The notes: a model not told the origin generated them from the sequence alone. Positions 23,943 through 35,810 are shown, counted from the first letter of the stretch. The stretch: 64,000 bases of DNA from Notolepis coatsorum (GCA_963971535.1 OZ020599.1:91171027-91235026), one strand, 5' to 3'. Translations and numbers: made by a program.

Positions 23943-24020
23943 GCTATCAGCTCTATCTTTAATCTTTCAAAATGTTCAGTTGCTATCAGCTCTATCTTTA
24001 ATCTTTCAAAATGTTCAGTT
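23943..24020. repeat. 39-bp direct duplication
   Basis: GCTATCAGCTCTATCTTTAA and the bases that follow, to TTCAGTT, occur twice in tandem (starting at 23943 and 23982) without a visible mismatch. Confidence 0.95.
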
Positions 24021-24538
24021 GCTATTGCATGCACTCATCTGTGTTTCACTACACACTTGAGTGCATGCTTACCAACTGTTAGTCTGCAACACTACTAGAC
24101 ATCTAAGAAGGGAGACCCCCCCTTGAATGGCCCTTCTAAGGTTTCTCTCCTCCACACTGCCTGTGGAGCATTTTTTCCCTATTGTTAGGTTTCAGTGAGT
24201 TTTTCCTTACCTTCGCGTGGGGTATGTCTGGGAGTGCTTCCATGCTTTCATTTATTTGCCATTATTTTAAATTTGTTGGACCTTATGGTGTTCTTGTTCT
24301 GTTCTTGACTTATTGTTATGTTTCTTCTTGACTTGTTTAAAGAAGACTTGTACGGCCCATGGGGACATTAACGTGTGTTGTCGGGCCTTACAAATAAATT
24401 TGATTTGATTTTGAGTTAAACATTTTGACCCATCTCAAACCCGCCCTCTTTTCTCTATCCTACCAACTCCCAACTGTTGCTTTCCCTAAAAGCAACAGTT
24501 GCGATTGGAGGATCAATCAATGATAACATGGCCAGGAG

Positions 24539-24873
24539 GCGTAAAGATTTTGCCCAACCCACTTTCAGTTCCGCGTTCAGGATCCACGATCTGATTGGCC
24601 ATTGACGTTTCTCTCAGCGCCAATCGCGTTACGCCTAGATCTGCCTCTAACAGCCTGCTAGGGTTAGGGTTAGGGTTAGGGTTAGGGTTAGAGACGGTTA
24701 GGGTTAGGGTTAGGGTTAGGGTTAGAGAGATGCATAGAGAGAGCTGCCTGCCGCATCTTGTTTTCATTGAGAACTAGGCATAACGCGATTGGCGCTGAGA
24801 GAAACGTCAGTGGCCAATCAGATCACGGATCCCGAACGCGGAACTGAAAGTGGGTTGGGCAAAATCTTTACGC
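24539..24873. mobile_element. Mutator-like MITE with 100-bp TIRs, 9-bp TSD and a telomeric-repeat core
   Basis: The arms 24539-24638 and 24774-24873 are complementary with only a few mismatches, beginning GCGTAAAGATTTTGCCCAAC. The 9-bp direct repeat GGCCAGGAG flanks it exactly (24530-24538 and 24874-24882). Long TIRs plus a 9-bp TSD are the mark of the Mutator/MULE superfamily (established). The 135-base core contains two (TTAGGG)n tracts. There is no coding capacity. Confidence 0.88.
24657..24726 (+). repeat. interstitial telomeric repeats (TTAGGG)n
   Basis: About five and a half units at 24657-24691, a short GAGACGG interruption, then five more units at 24696-24725, both in the same orientation. 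They lie inside the MITE, between its inverted arms. Confidence 0.97.
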
Positions 24874-24882
24874 GGCCAGGAG

Positions 24883-26025
24883 ACTTAAAAAGAAGCCACC
24901 CACAGCAGCCATGCTGATAAGAGGGTGTGGATTTGGAAGCTTTTGAGAGCTGTGATTGGCTGTGATGTTCAATTAATTAATGACGTATTGAACTATTCCC
25001 CCCCGCTCACATCAAAGTGCCCCCATTGGGCTGAATCAGTGATTGACAGCAGAGGATAATCCCACCCATTGAAGAGCAGAAACATTTTATCGTTGTCTTA
25101 TTTACCATTATTCACTCAACCGTCTCACAGAGGAGGGACGGAAAAGTAGTTGGAAGAAGTGAGAAGGATGAAAAGAATAGTCTTCTTCTCTGCCAATAAT
25201 GTTACTAAAGAGCAGAATGCTGCCGTCCCAGGCCCCAGCCAGCCATGGAAGAAGCGCACAGGCCACGGATTCCTGAGGATGGTCCAACTTTACCCACAAT
25301 CCTCCACGTCCTTCCCATCTCCTCTGCTCCCAGAATGCAAAGCCGCTTAGACACTGGGACCCCGCCACAGTTTTGGCTGCAACAAAAGACTTGTGCAGAA
25401 TACCCCGCGGGCCCGCGCTCTCCGGCTGCCAGCTTTACATATAAAACAGGGAAGGCCTATCTGTCTCGGTGCAGGCTGTGGCCACAAAGTCTGTATCCTC
25501 GGCTTTGAGCACTCGGAGGATCCTCGCGCTGGAGTTCTGAGCGGGGGAGAGATTAAAACCAAACAGTGAACACAGCTAGCTCTCTTCATGTCTGAGTGAA
25601 GAGGGGGAAACTGGACGATAGTGCGCGTGTCACAGAGGAAAGTTTTGCTCTCATGAAAGTCTCCGGCTTGCTTTGACGTACTACAGAAATCCCAGGCTCC
25701 TTTTTCTGGCCACTGTTTCTGGCTGATGATGAGTTCCAGTGTTCCTGGGAGAATGCATCTGAAACACTGTTGATCATTTAAAGACAAGATAGAGCTTTGG
25801 TGTCGAGGCGATGCCCATGGCGCTGATATCTAGTTCCACCTTGCAGAATGAGCGTTATATTATGCTCATTCCTCTTAGTGGAACGAATCCTTACTTTGTA
25901 CCTGAACTTTTAATTGGCTTGCACTGGATATTACTGTATAGCAGCCGTGTTATGAAGAATTAACTTTATGTGCTCTTGCTTTTCTTTTATTAGTAGAGAC
26001 AATGGAGCCTACAGTGGAGCAGCAA
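24883..26025. other. non-coding or unrecognised stretch
   Basis: Several medium-length overlapping frames occur on both strands between 25100 and 25790, but none shows a recognisable domain, signal or splice context. It may be host intergenic DNA. Confidence 0.4.
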
Positions 26026-26028
26026 AGT

Positions 26029-26290
26029 CAAGTCAAGTCAACTTTATTTAAAAATCATGTTTAAAAACAACAGAGTTGACCAAAGTTCAAGTTCAAGTTT
26101 CAAGTGTTGTATTATTTGTCACATTTAAGGCACATGTACATTATAGTGAAATACTTGGTTCTGTATGACCCTCCTGAAAGTGTGCTTCATACAGTAAAAA
26201 GAGAATAAAGAAAACACTATACAACAAATACAATATACAAAACTAAAATGTACAAAATGCTAAATGCTAAATGCTGAATACAAAAATGAG
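26029..26290 (-). mobile_element. L2-like LINE tail plus adjoining retroelement tail
   Basis: GTCAAGTCAAGTCAACTTTA (about 26030) is the same kind of 3' tail as the L2 at 49905. It is followed at about 26085 by TTCAAGTTCAAGTTTCAAGT and an AT-rich 3' UTR-like stretch. Both read on the minus strand and no coding part remains. Confidence 0.55.
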
Positions 26291-26470
26291 GTAGAGGTAG
26301 TGAAAATATGTCAGTAATAAATAGATAGAAAATGTAAAACAGAAGCCAACACTGACATCTAGAGGGGTTTTGGAGAAGTTGCGCAATAAGCATGAAAGAC
26401 AAACTGGTAAGCCAGTTTTGGAAGACATGCACTCTGGCAAACATTTAAAAAGAGACACATGCACATAGCA

Positions 26471-26935
26471 CTGGGGCGACAGCGGCTCAGGAGGTAGAGC
26501 AGGTCGTCTGGTAATCAGAAGCAGGGCAGGACCTATTTATGTCAAAATATTGGTTGCAGATATAGAGGGGGCGCAAAAACTGTGTTCAGCTAAAAAAAAT
26601 ACTTTAAATGTTTTAATTTTTGCAGTTTTTGGCGCCCCCCTCCGGGTGGCGCTCTAGGCAACCGCCTATGTCACCTTTAGGAAGCTCCACCCCTGATCAG
26701 AATTTTCCCGGTTTGATTCTGGCTCCTCTGGGCAGCTTGTCGAGGTGTCCTTGAGCGAGACACTACTTAACCCCCTAACTGCTCCTGATGAGCAGGTTGG
26801 TCACCTTGCATGGTCGCCTCCACCATCAGTGTTTGAATGTGTGAGTGAATGGGTGAATGTGAGGCATAAGTTGTAAAGCGTTTTGGATAAAAGCGATATA
26901 TAAATGCAGTCCATTTACCATTTACCAACACCTTT
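26471..26935 (+). mobile_element. tRNA-derived SINE interrupted by a MITE
   Basis: The head GGCGACAGCGGCTCAGGAGG includes an A-box-like GGTAGAGC. The B-box-like GGTTTGATTCTGG follows after the MITE (about 26710). The body reads GAGCGAGACACTACTTAACC and CTGATGAGCAGGTTGGT, and the 3' end AAGCGATATATAAATGCAGT with a CCATTTACC tail is that of a very common teleost SINE. Without the 174-bp MITE it is about 290 bp. Confidence 0.85.
26522..26695. mobile_element. hAT-type MITE, 174 bp, inside the SINE
   Basis: It begins CAGGGCAGGACC and ends GGAAGCTCCACCCCTG (a CAGGGGTGGAGCT-like inverted end). It is flanked by ATCAGAAG (26514-26521) and ATCAGAAT (26696-26703), an 8-bp target duplication with one change. 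Its terminus resembles that of the hAT unit at 51440. Confidence 0.85.
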
Positions 26936-28193
26936 GTGCAGACGTGGGGGGGATTAGGCATTTGATTGCACGTGTTTTTTGCATCACAGAAGTGCATCAC
27001 TGTTGTAACTCACTGTCGGGTGCGATAACTTTGCATTTAGGATGCAAATTAAGACAATAAATAAAAAACTAGGGTGTATCAATTCAGTGGCCTGGCTGTG
27101 CCTTTGAGTCTGTGTGTTAAATGACTTTATTCCATTTGATAATTTACTTGTCACTGTGAATAAGCCCGGTACCGGTACAAGATTTATTTCACGTCACAAA
27201 TAGATCAATACAGTATTAACCTCTTAAGGGACACAACCAGTCTGAGGCACAACTTATCAAAAGAGAAGGAATCTTTATTTATACAAAATATAGGTTTTAA
27301 AAATAAGGCACATTAGATATAAAATTATTTACAATATTACAATTACAATTAGGCTGGATCCTTATGTCTCAGGGGCTCTCCCGAGATGTGGACCTACAAT
27401 ACAATCATTAATGGCAATAGTGCTTTTGGCTCACAAGGCTGCATCCCAATAAGACCAGACAATGAATCAGAATAGTTATATAAAAAGCTCAATTGGAAAT
27501 GTAGTTTCATTTAAGGAAAGAAATAACCATAATTGACCATCAAGATGGTCCACTGGAGAGAAGCAGCTCAGATACTGGTTTTTCATCATTCAGAAGATAT
27601 TTATTCAAGAGATGGTTATTTGTCATGAATCTTCACAAACGGGTATTGTCACACTGTCACTGATTATAGCTTTTGTCCCAGAAAACTAATGTCACTCCCC
27701 CTTTTCTCCCATTTGTCAAGTTATTTCTAAATAGGAGTGACCTTTTCACAGATGATCAAATAACAAAGAAATACTCAAAGATCTACTTTACTGCCCTCTA
27801 GTGGCTACCTATGAAACAGGCTTGATATTTATTTTTAGGAAATCAAAAGACCAGCTGTTTTCTGGTAAAACAAAGAAAAGTCTTCTCCTTTGTTTACATA
27901 CCTATTCATGATAAAGACAAATCAGTCAGGGGTATTCGGGACGGCCCGAATACGTCTGCTCCCACAGTCTCAAGGTGTCTTCACAAACACAAGACCTTAC
28001 CTCTTCGTTGACCCTGGTGCCAAGATGTCTATGGAGAACAACAGCCTACCTTCAGGTGAAACCTACCTAGATATAGATATATTTACTGTGTATTATTACT
28101 GTCACTGACTGGTAAGTCCTAGTGATGCTTAGAGCATCTATATTTAAAAATGCACTTTAGATGCAAGTTAATAAATGACCCACACGAATTTGG
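26936..28193. other. non-coding stretch, nothing recognised
   Basis: AT-rich sequence with only short frames. No transposon terminus could be paired. Confidence 0.4.
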
Positions 28194-28311
28194 GAGTTGA
28201 ATGCAAATGAGAGTGACACAGAGGTTGCAAGGTGTTTCTTTGGATTGTATTTGAGTTGAATGCAAATGAGAGTGACACAGAGGTTGCAAGGTGTTTCTTT
28301 GGACTGTATAT
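28194..28311. repeat. 59-bp tandem duplication
   Basis: GAGTTGAATGCAAATGAGAG and the following bases to GTGTTTCTTTGGA are repeated at 28194 and 28253 with one or two differences. Confidence 0.95.
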
Positions 28312-28701
28312 TGTAATGTGTGTACCGGTAAACATTCGGCATGATTATCCAAAATGGCCGTCCATTGCCATACATTTCTAGGCTCTAGTCAAAACAAAAT
28401 ACTTTTTGTCTTATTGTGTCACCTTCTCCTCAGCGCCCGTCTGGGATTGCTTTTGGAGCAGACTCTCCTTGGCTACAACAGTGGTCAATCATTTTCGCTA
28501 ATCAGTGGTGAGGTGACTGTTCAGGGACCGTTCACAACCGGACATGGTCACTCGTCCGAACGGCTTGTCAAATGACGCTCTCCGGATGTTTTGTAACTCG
28601 AGAATGAAATCACGCATAGGTTGAGCGAGGTGACGATCGAAAGGCGGCAAATTCAACTTTCCAACAATGTATTGGTTGATTGGAGAAAACACAGAAGAGG
28701 G
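28312..28701 (-). other. flank of the LTR element with an unrecognised minus-strand open frame
   Basis: About 28498-28700 is open on the minus strand and reads INQYIVGKLNLPPFDRHLAQ and DFILELQNIRRASFDKPFGR. Its composition looks protein-like, but I do not recognise the family. The frame continues rightward only by running into the LTR and TIR, so the real exon, if any, must end near 28700. Confidence 0.35.
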
Positions 28702-28812
28702 TGTTAGTATAAAACTGAGTTCTTTGGATTGATATGATGAGCCAGGAGACGAAGGTGAAGTCAATCGATGGTATTTATTGACACAGGAACACACAGAGGA
28801 ACAGTCCTGGAG
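28702..28812 (-). repeat. 3' LTR of the minus-strand LTR element, distal piece
   Basis: TGTTAGTATAAAACTGAGTT to AACAGTCCTGGAG matches 47566-47676 of the intact LTR almost base for base. It ends at the 9-bp target GTCCTGGAG (28804-28812); the rest of this LTR continues at 46243. Confidence 0.93.
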
Positions 28813-29113
28813 GCGTGAACACTTTAGGCAACCAACATGCCCTTCCGCGTTGCTCTGAATTTCTCTGATTGGCCAAGCGCGCGCATGCGCATGAGCCGCG
28901 ACGCGCTCCTCAGAGGCAGGAATACTAAGCTCCCCCTTAAGCTCCAGGAGAGAGGAGAGAGGCTGAAAACCTGCAGTTCTTGCCCGACTGATGGGAGCCG
29001 AATCCCGGATCCGATTTTTCTGATTAATACCGCCAAAACATGGAGATCCCGAACGCATGGAAGTATTGATTGCGCCGTAACGAATCATTAAAAAAATATA
29101 CCGTTAACTGGAA
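28813..29113 (+). repeat. outer left arm of the palindromic element
   Basis: It matches the reverse complement of 45961-46242, including AACCAACATGC, TGCCCGACTGATGGGAGCCG and GAACGCATGGAAGTATTGAT. The right arm carries an extra tandem copy of a 33-bp GCGTTTCTCTGATTGGCC unit. Confidence 0.93.
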
Positions 29114-29162
29114 CACTGGCGAACTCAGGGGGGGGGGGGGCAAGGGGGGCAAGGGGGGCCTG

Positions 29163-29745
29163 GTGCCCCCACGGTTGACAAATGCGCGCTAAAGTGCCCT
29201 TTTGAGTGGCGAAAAATGAGAGGGTGTGCCCTATTAGTGCTCTTCAAATGGTCTAAACTTGACCATGTGCCCCACGGTTAAATAATGTCATGCAAAAGTG
29301 CCCGAGTGGAAAGAATTAGAGGATGTGCCCATTGGTGCCCTTCCAATGGTCTAAACTTGACCATGTGCCCCTACAGTTGAAAAACATCACGCAAAAGTGC
29401 CCTTTTGAGTGAAAAAACTAGAGGATGTGCCCATTGGTGCCCATCCAATGGTCTAAATGTGACCATGTGCCCCCACAGTTGAAAACATTGCGCTAAACCT
29501 AAAGTGCCATTTTGAGTGAAAAAAAACGAGAGGACGTGCCCATTGGTGCCCTTCCAATGGTTAAACTTGACCATGTGCCCCCACAGTTGAAAACATCATG
29601 CTAAAGTGCCCTTTTGAGTGGCGAAAATGAGAGGACGTGCCCATTGGTGACCCTCCAATGGTTAAACTTGACCATGTGCCCCAGCGGTTAAAAAACGTCA
29701 TGCTAAAGTGCCCTATTGAGTGGTGAAAACATACTGTAGCGAGAA
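29163..29745. repeat. minisatellite, about 6 units of 98-108 bp
   Basis: Units start with GTGCCCCCAC(G/A)GTTGA near 29163, 29267, 29365, 29467, 29575 and 29676, each containing AAGTGCCCTTTTGAGTG and ATGTGCCCATTGGTGCCC-like text. It shares its core with the array at 35852. Confidence 0.9.
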
Positions 29746-30720
29746 AATTAAATAGTGTGTCTTAATGGCTGCTCTGTTAGTGGATAAAATGTGATGCATG
29801 TTACTAGGGCAGGCTTTCCCAAAGTGGGTGCCATGATGAAGACAGTCTACGGCATCGGCGTATTTAGACCACTTTTACTGGGGCACGTGCCCCAGTATTG
29901 ATCAGCTGACCAGTACAAATGTCCCAAAAAAATAAAAAAGGCATAGTAGGCGTTTCGCAGTCCCGAGGCGATAATGGAACGTTCGTCCCGCGTCCCGCTG
30001 CAACAGAACAATGTTATGGCTTTATTGTTTTAAAATCCCAATAATGTTGTGGGTTCACCAGACACACACATATTGGGTGAGTAACCAAAACGCGTACACC
30101 ACACAAGTATGAATATTACTTGTATGACATGTATCAGCATGTACATCAAATTAAAACAAATAAAGAACTGGCTATTCATCTACTAATCCTATGGATTATT
30201 GAATTATTAACACTTCACTGCTAATAATGCTCAGGAAAAGATGGCTGAAAAGACTTCTATTAATGCAGTGATTTTATCAGCTTGGATACCAAGATTGATG
30301 GTATACCTGCAATGATGTGGTGGCTGAGAAGGTAAAGCATCTACAGTTTAATAAGATTAATAAAAAAGATTGCTATATATAGCCTACTGTCTGCGTTGAA
30401 TATGAAATAAAGGCATCTAAATGATAAATGTTTTCTTTAAAAAAAACAAGCTCAATCAAAAGATTCTACATGATTCCAAAATAGTGAAGAAAATGACTTT
30501 AGGAAGAACAAAGGCAGACCCAGATAGCAAAAGACATTAATTAAATGTTGGATTTTGGTCAGATTGGTTATTTTTGGTTGAGGTTGAAAAAGCTATGTTG
30601 ATTCAATATTTAATTACAGATACCATTTCAACATTTGAAAAACTGTCATTGAATCAATTTAGTATAGATGATTGTTTTTCAATGCTGAAATGCCCAACAT
30701 TGAAATTACATGGTTACGTG
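29746..30720. other. hAT-unit interior, nothing coding
   Basis: AT-rich sequence. A block near 29850-29905 (GGCGTATTTAGACCACTTTT then GGGGCACGTGCCCCAG) looks like a terminus of another DNA element, but no partner was found. Confidence 0.4.
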
Positions 30721-30721
30721 A

Positions 30722-31550
30722 GGCTTGTTCGAGATGGATTTCGGTTCGCCTCGACTAGTAGACGAGAGTAGCCGAGTGAAGCCGGGGGAGGAGTTAAAAA
30801 GGCGGACACTGCCGATTTCACGAGAGCCTCTCGCCTAGTCTCGCATGGCAGATACGCTTTCACGTCACCACACACACATTACACACCTGTCCAGCTCATT
30901 ATAATGCGATGGCCGTGTGCAAAATTAGATCAGATTAAAATGTACAGCACACCATATACTGCTATAGTGGAATATACTATTCATATACCATAATGTATAC
31001 CATCTTGTTGCGCGCTCCCTGGCCGCACGCACACACAACACACTGCTGAATAATTCTGTTTTGCATCAATATATATATGTATACTGTGTATATTGAGGCA
31101 AAACAGAATTATATATACAGTATTGAGGCAAAACAGACGACGCATGTGTGTATGTGTGTGTGTGTGTGTCTGACAGCTTGAAGTTTATCATGATGATATG
31201 ATGATTGATAACGCATAACATAATAAAGTTTTCAATCAATCAATCAATCAAACGTCTCATAACTCCCTGGCTGTCACGTGGCTGGTGACTGACAACTTTT
31301 CTGAGCCAATAGGCGCTTTGCCCGACCATAGCAAGTCGCTTCCCAGCCGGGAGCAGCCGAGTGAGAGGTACTGTGGCGCCTCGCTCTGAAGGCTGCTTGT
31401 GGCTCGCTCCCGCGGGAGTTCCACGCCTCGCCTCATCAGATTTTCAGAGCAATTCGGACAACATTCTAACCGTCATGCAACGCGCTTGGCGAGGCAGTAG
31501 TGAAACCTGCGCAGATCTGCGTCCGCCTATCCCATCTCGAACAAGCCTAA
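30722..31550. mobile_element. DNA transposon relic with TIR AGGCTTGTTCGAGATGG
   Basis: AGGCTTGTTCGAGATGG at about 30722 and CCATCTCGAACAAGCCT at about 31534 form perfect 17-bp inverted ends. The adjacent bases (TGA / AAT) do not give a clear target duplication. The length of about 0.83 kb and lack of an ORF suggest a non-autonomous copy, possibly PIF-Harbinger. Confidence 0.65.
31219..31250 (+). repeat. LINE-A tail, extremely truncated
   Basis: Only AATAAAGTTTTCAATCAATC and its CAAT tail are present, the last 30 bases of the LINE-A 3' end. Confidence 0.75.
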
Positions 31551-31584
31551 TGTGTAGCGCTGATATTGCACCCTCCCCTCCCTT

Positions 31585-31740
31585 GCATTGTGGGTCTTCA
31601 GCTTGAAGTTGTTGTGTTGCATTGTGGGTATTCAGCTTGAAGTTGTTGTGTTGCATTGTGGGTCTTCAGTTTGAAGTTGTTGTGTTGCATTGTGGGTCTT
31701 CAGCTTGAAGTTGTTGTGTTGCATTGTGGGTCTTCAGCAC
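31585..31740. repeat. 34-bp tandem repeat, about 4.5 copies
   Basis: GCATTGTGGGTCTTCAGCTT with GAAGTTGTTGTGTT is repeated with single-base variants, starting at 31585 and 31619 and continuing at 34-bp spacing. Confidence 0.92.
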
Positions 31741-33114
31741 AAAGGAATCCCTTCCTGAGGGTAAGATGGTTTTCTGTCTGCTCAGACTCAGAATACTTAA
31801 TTAACATGATCTGTACTTCATAAAAAACCCTGTTAGTGGCCAAATATGCACTTGTGTTTCATATTTATTGTCTCACTCATTTTTATATTTTGTTTTATGG
31901 AATTGCTTGGTTCATGTTTAAAAAACGATTAGCATGCTAAGCTAGCTGCTGTGTAATGTAACAGCTCACTAACATGGAACATGCTGTGTCTGAACAGGAG
32001 ATGACCAAATGCTGTCTACTCTGTACGTTACAAGCTGTGGTTGTGTGTTCCAAATTATATACAGGTATGTCTTCTGTGTAATATTGTTTATCTGGTTTTG
32101 GTTATTTTGCACAGTAAATACTTATTCAGGCCTACCTGCAATTCAGCATTTATTCCAGCAGGGCGGCAGTGATGTTCATTCTGCCTTTTGTTATATATAA
32201 AAAATTGGGCTTTAGAGGGAAGAGGTTATTATGCTATTTTGTAATGTTGTTTACTCTATTGTCTTATTTTAAGTTACATGTATTTTATAAGTAAATGTTT
32301 TTATTTTTATTATTTGTATTTCTATCAGACTTTGTGTAAAACTAATTCCACTATACGATCATCCATGTTTGATAAGTCTGTCAGCACACATGAATCCTTT
32401 GCTGATGGAGATGACCCAATGCTGTCTCTGTACCTTACAAGCTGTGGTTGTGTTCCAAATTATATACAGAATAAAACCACACTCTACTGCTCCAGCACCT
32501 GATTCCGTGTCGGTCCTTGATGAGACAGCAGGCAGGACAGAATAGAAGAGGTCACACCAGCATCACTGTGAAGCAGTTTGTTCATTTAATAATGGTGAAC
32601 TAACAATGCAGAGTGCATGGTGCTAACTCGTGCTAGCTACTAGTGCTAAAGCAAAACCAACCGGTATCAATTCACTAGATTAATAGATATAGCTATGTGA
32701 TTCTCTCAGCCACTCTTATTGTGTCTCCAGTCTGTTTCAATAGGTGGCGGTTGGATTACTAGTCCTGCCTTACTAGAGACCTTACACTGACTGGAAATGT
32801 TAGTTAAATGGGTGGAAATGTAAAGTTGAGTGCATATACGAGTTAGCTTATTCAGTGTCTCACTATTTTGCAATGAGAACTTGTATTTTACAGTGACTAA
32901 TTATGGTTATTTTAATCCATTTCAGGAGGGAACCACACTGGACAAGTAAGGAATGGTATGTCTTTTGTCCTTGTGTCAACAAGAGCCCTTTTATACATTT
33001 GTGACTATTATATTAGCCATCACTAAACAGTTGCTGTGCCTTGGCTATTGTGCCATGACATACTGTAACTTATGAAAGACTGACATATTTTAACTTCTAG
33101 CTCCTGCTACTCTA

Positions 33115-33185
<71 letters not shown>

Positions 33186-33646
33186 CACAGTCTTGATAAA
33201 TTGCATACAAGGTTTTTTGAATATTTTGATCGTCTTCTTTTTAGAATTAGCTGGCAATCATGACCACCCCCAAGGCTATCAAGGTGAGTTAACTAACACA
33301 TTCTCAAATCATGTTTTGTTTTTACCACCAGACATCCGCTAGGTATATGGAGCTAGGTACACTTGCTACTGTATATGCTGGGAACTTGAGGCACAACTCT
33401 GAGCAGCCCAGTCACTACAATATTCCATCCATTTAAGTTGTCAGTTTTAGACATGTCCCCTCTTGAATGTTCAGATGCCAGAGGGCTTAATGCAGTCTGA
33501 GCTGTAACCCTGCACCCTACTGCTGTATGTGAGGTAATATTGCAAGCTTTCTTTGAAGTAGCAAAGATTGAGTTTGTTTTTACCAATTATGCATTACTAA
33601 ATACTAATGTATGTACACTGCAAGTGCTTTTATTGATTGCAGTATG
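31741..33646. other. AT-rich hAT-unit interior with a duplicated segment and a (TA)n run
   Basis: The segment AATGCTGTCTACTCTGTACG...CAAGCTGTGGTTGTG...CCAAATTATATACAG occurs at about 32009-32064 and again, slightly changed, at about 32419-32469. A (TA)n run occupies 33118-33181. No coding feature is recognised. Confidence 0.55.
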
Positions 33647-33712
33647 CAGGCCTGGACTGGCCATCGGGAGCACCGGGAGTTTTTATGGCCTGGCCTGTGC
33701 TGTAAAAAAAAG

Positions 33713-33828
<116 letters not shown>

Positions 33829-34079
33829 CAGGCCACATAACTTAGAAACAGGCCAGGCCAGTGTTTCTAGTTGCAGCGACGCGATAGTTAGATAACCTAA
33901 GTGGGGAACAACCAGGAGATCACTGTGAAAATCAATCAATCAGAGAGTACAGACATAGAGTACAGAGAGTACAGAGAGTTGTGTGTGTTTTTTTTCCAAT
34001 AATTTGTGATGCCATCACAAACACTGGCATTTAAAGGGTACAATTTCAAACATTCCTGCACCAGAATGCAGGAAATTAA

Positions 34080-34580
34080 TTTTTTTTTTTTTGTTTTTTT
34101 TTCCTTTTTCCCCCTCCATAGCCTGGCTCCATTTTCTCCCATCCCAATGTTAGTCGTATGCCAATTCCCAGTCCCTTCCTGGTCGCTGCGCACTTACCCC
34201 CCACAGTCAGATCATCTGGGAGAGTGGAGGCTACCACGTGCTTCCTCCGACACACGTCCAGCCAATCACCGCTTCTTTTCACCTGGCAGCGCGGATTCTC
34301 ATTGAGAGGGCGTAGCGTGTGGGAGGACCACACTATCCCCCTCACGTCCAATCCGCGCTTAGCAGGCGCCCCGACCGAACTGTAGGAGTCGCTGTTTACA
34401 ACGACCCGGACCCACCCCGCCAGCTTCTCCCACCCTCTGATACAGCCAATTGTATCAGTGCAGACGGCCAGCCAAGCTGGTGACAACCCCGGAGCTGTGA
34501 GCTGGATTCGAACAGGCAAATCCAGCTCAGCTCCGGGGCTGGTGACGAACGCAATCTCCGCTCGGCCACCTAACCGCCCC
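34080..34580 (-). mobile_element. tRNA-derived SINE, about 500 bp, minus strand
   Basis: Read on the minus strand it starts with a tRNA-like head (GGCGGTTAGGTGGCCGAGCG; B-box-like TGTTCGAATCCAGC). The body includes GAAGCACGTGGTAGCCTCCA, and the element ends in an A-rich tail (the T-run at 34080-34101). GAAATTAA occurs on both sides (34072-34079, 34581-34588) as a likely target duplication. The central block GCGACTCCTAC and the GGGTGGGA...GGGTGGG part are shared with the SINE at 57775. Confidence 0.85.
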
Positions 34581-35049
34581 GAAATTAAGTCTTTGTAACA
34601 AAAACATTTCCTGATGGGGGACCCCCAGACCCCCCGCTTAAAAAGTGGCCTGACTGGGACTATATTTCGCACTATTTCCCGGCCTGAATTATTTCCCCAG
34701 TCCGGCCCTGCTATCATGCACTCTTCCTACTATACTAATATGTCTTTACTAGGCACTCAACACTGCAGCACCCACGTTTCAGCACTGTTTGATGAACATT
34801 TTACTCAGTTGTAAGAGTTGTACCCTTCCTGCTGACTTGTCGTACAGAACTTAATGACAAAATGTAAAATGTAAATGTAACAGTGATGTGATGTGATGTA
34901 AGGGGGAAGTCCATCCAACCTTTTCATAAAGGACACAGTGGTGGGTATCAACATAGCAATACCTTGTCTCATAGGGACTGCTACCTTGTTTTTTGGCGAA
35001 GTGCCCCATTAAGTGCAGAGTTCATAAATATGTTGTTACTGTTCGCTAC

Positions 35050-35810
35050 TGACCATGTACTAATAACGCAATAGTTAGATAACCTAAGTGGGGAACAACC
35101 AGGAGATCACTGTGACAATCAATCAATCAGAGAGTACAGACAGAGAGTACAGAGAGTAAACAGACAGAGAGTAACGTAGTCTAAACAGTCATACATCTTT
35201 TATTCAACTTCAGTCCTGATCATAACCATTTCAATTTTTTTAGATGTTTGGTTTTTTTGTAATGTCAGATACAAAATGAAATACTCCCACTTTTCTGAAA
35301 AGAGTTGTTGTTAAATCTGACTTTACAAAAAACAAAAATCCATCAAAATCAGTGTTGTTGCTAATCATTGACACATGCCAGCCTGTAATAATCCCACCCA
35401 GAAAAATCTACATTGCATTTGATATATTATTTTTTTTTGTGTTTTTTTAACAATAATTTGTGATGCCATCACACACACTGGCATTTAAAGGGTTACAATT
35501 CAAAAATGTATTGAATATGTGGTGGTTATGATCAGGGCGGAAGTTGAATAAAAGATGTATGAAAGAAAAAGCATATCATATTTTTATGGCGTTTTTGAAG
35601 AGGACAATTTAGTTCCTTAATGGTACAAAAAACTAAAAATCCATCGAAATCAGTGTTGTTGCTAATACTTGACATTATGCTAGCCTGTACCCCCCAAAAA
35701 ACTAAAATAATTCCTGGTGGGGGACCCCCCGCTTAAAAAGTGGCCTGTCTGGGACTATATTTCGCACTATATTTCCCGGCCCGAATTATTTACCCAGTCC
35801 AGCCTAGCAC
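35050..35810. mobile_element. hAT-like element copy 2 (partial)
   Basis: It repeats the blocks of copy 1 (33890-34050 and 34600-34705) without the SINE: GATAACCTAAGTGGGGAACA, TGTGATGCCATCACACACAC and GGGGGACCCCCCGCTTAAAA, ending CCCAGTCCAGCCTAG at the next element. The left terminus is not clear. Confidence 0.65.

Larger units (their letters stand above)
23355..24529. other. repeat-rich non-coding flank with a retroelement-like 3' end
   Basis: No gene recognised. Two tandem arrays (see separate entries) are followed by a stretch (24100-24412) ending ACAAATAAATTTGATTTGAT, which looks like a LINE 3' UTR with a TTGAT tail. Confidence 0.45.

Noticed and set aside
24657-24726. A chromosome end or fusion point because of TTAGGG repeats
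   Set aside because: The tract is short and lies exactly between the arms of a transposon with a target duplication.
25100-25790. Possible host exon from several overlapping medium frames
   Set aside because: No domain, no convincing splice pair, and frames on both strands are equally open.
31585-31740. CRISPR-like array
   Set aside because: The units are adjacent with no spacers, and the genome is a vertebrate's; the same holds for the 69-, 73- and 102-bp arrays.
33230-33290. A 40-base mini-exon (between TTTTTAG and GTGAGT)
   Set aside because: Too short to identify, and placed inside a transposon interior without neighbouring exons.
34076-34717. A 213-codon minus-strand gene
   Set aside because: It lies within the SINE and hAT-like terminus and has no protein family features.
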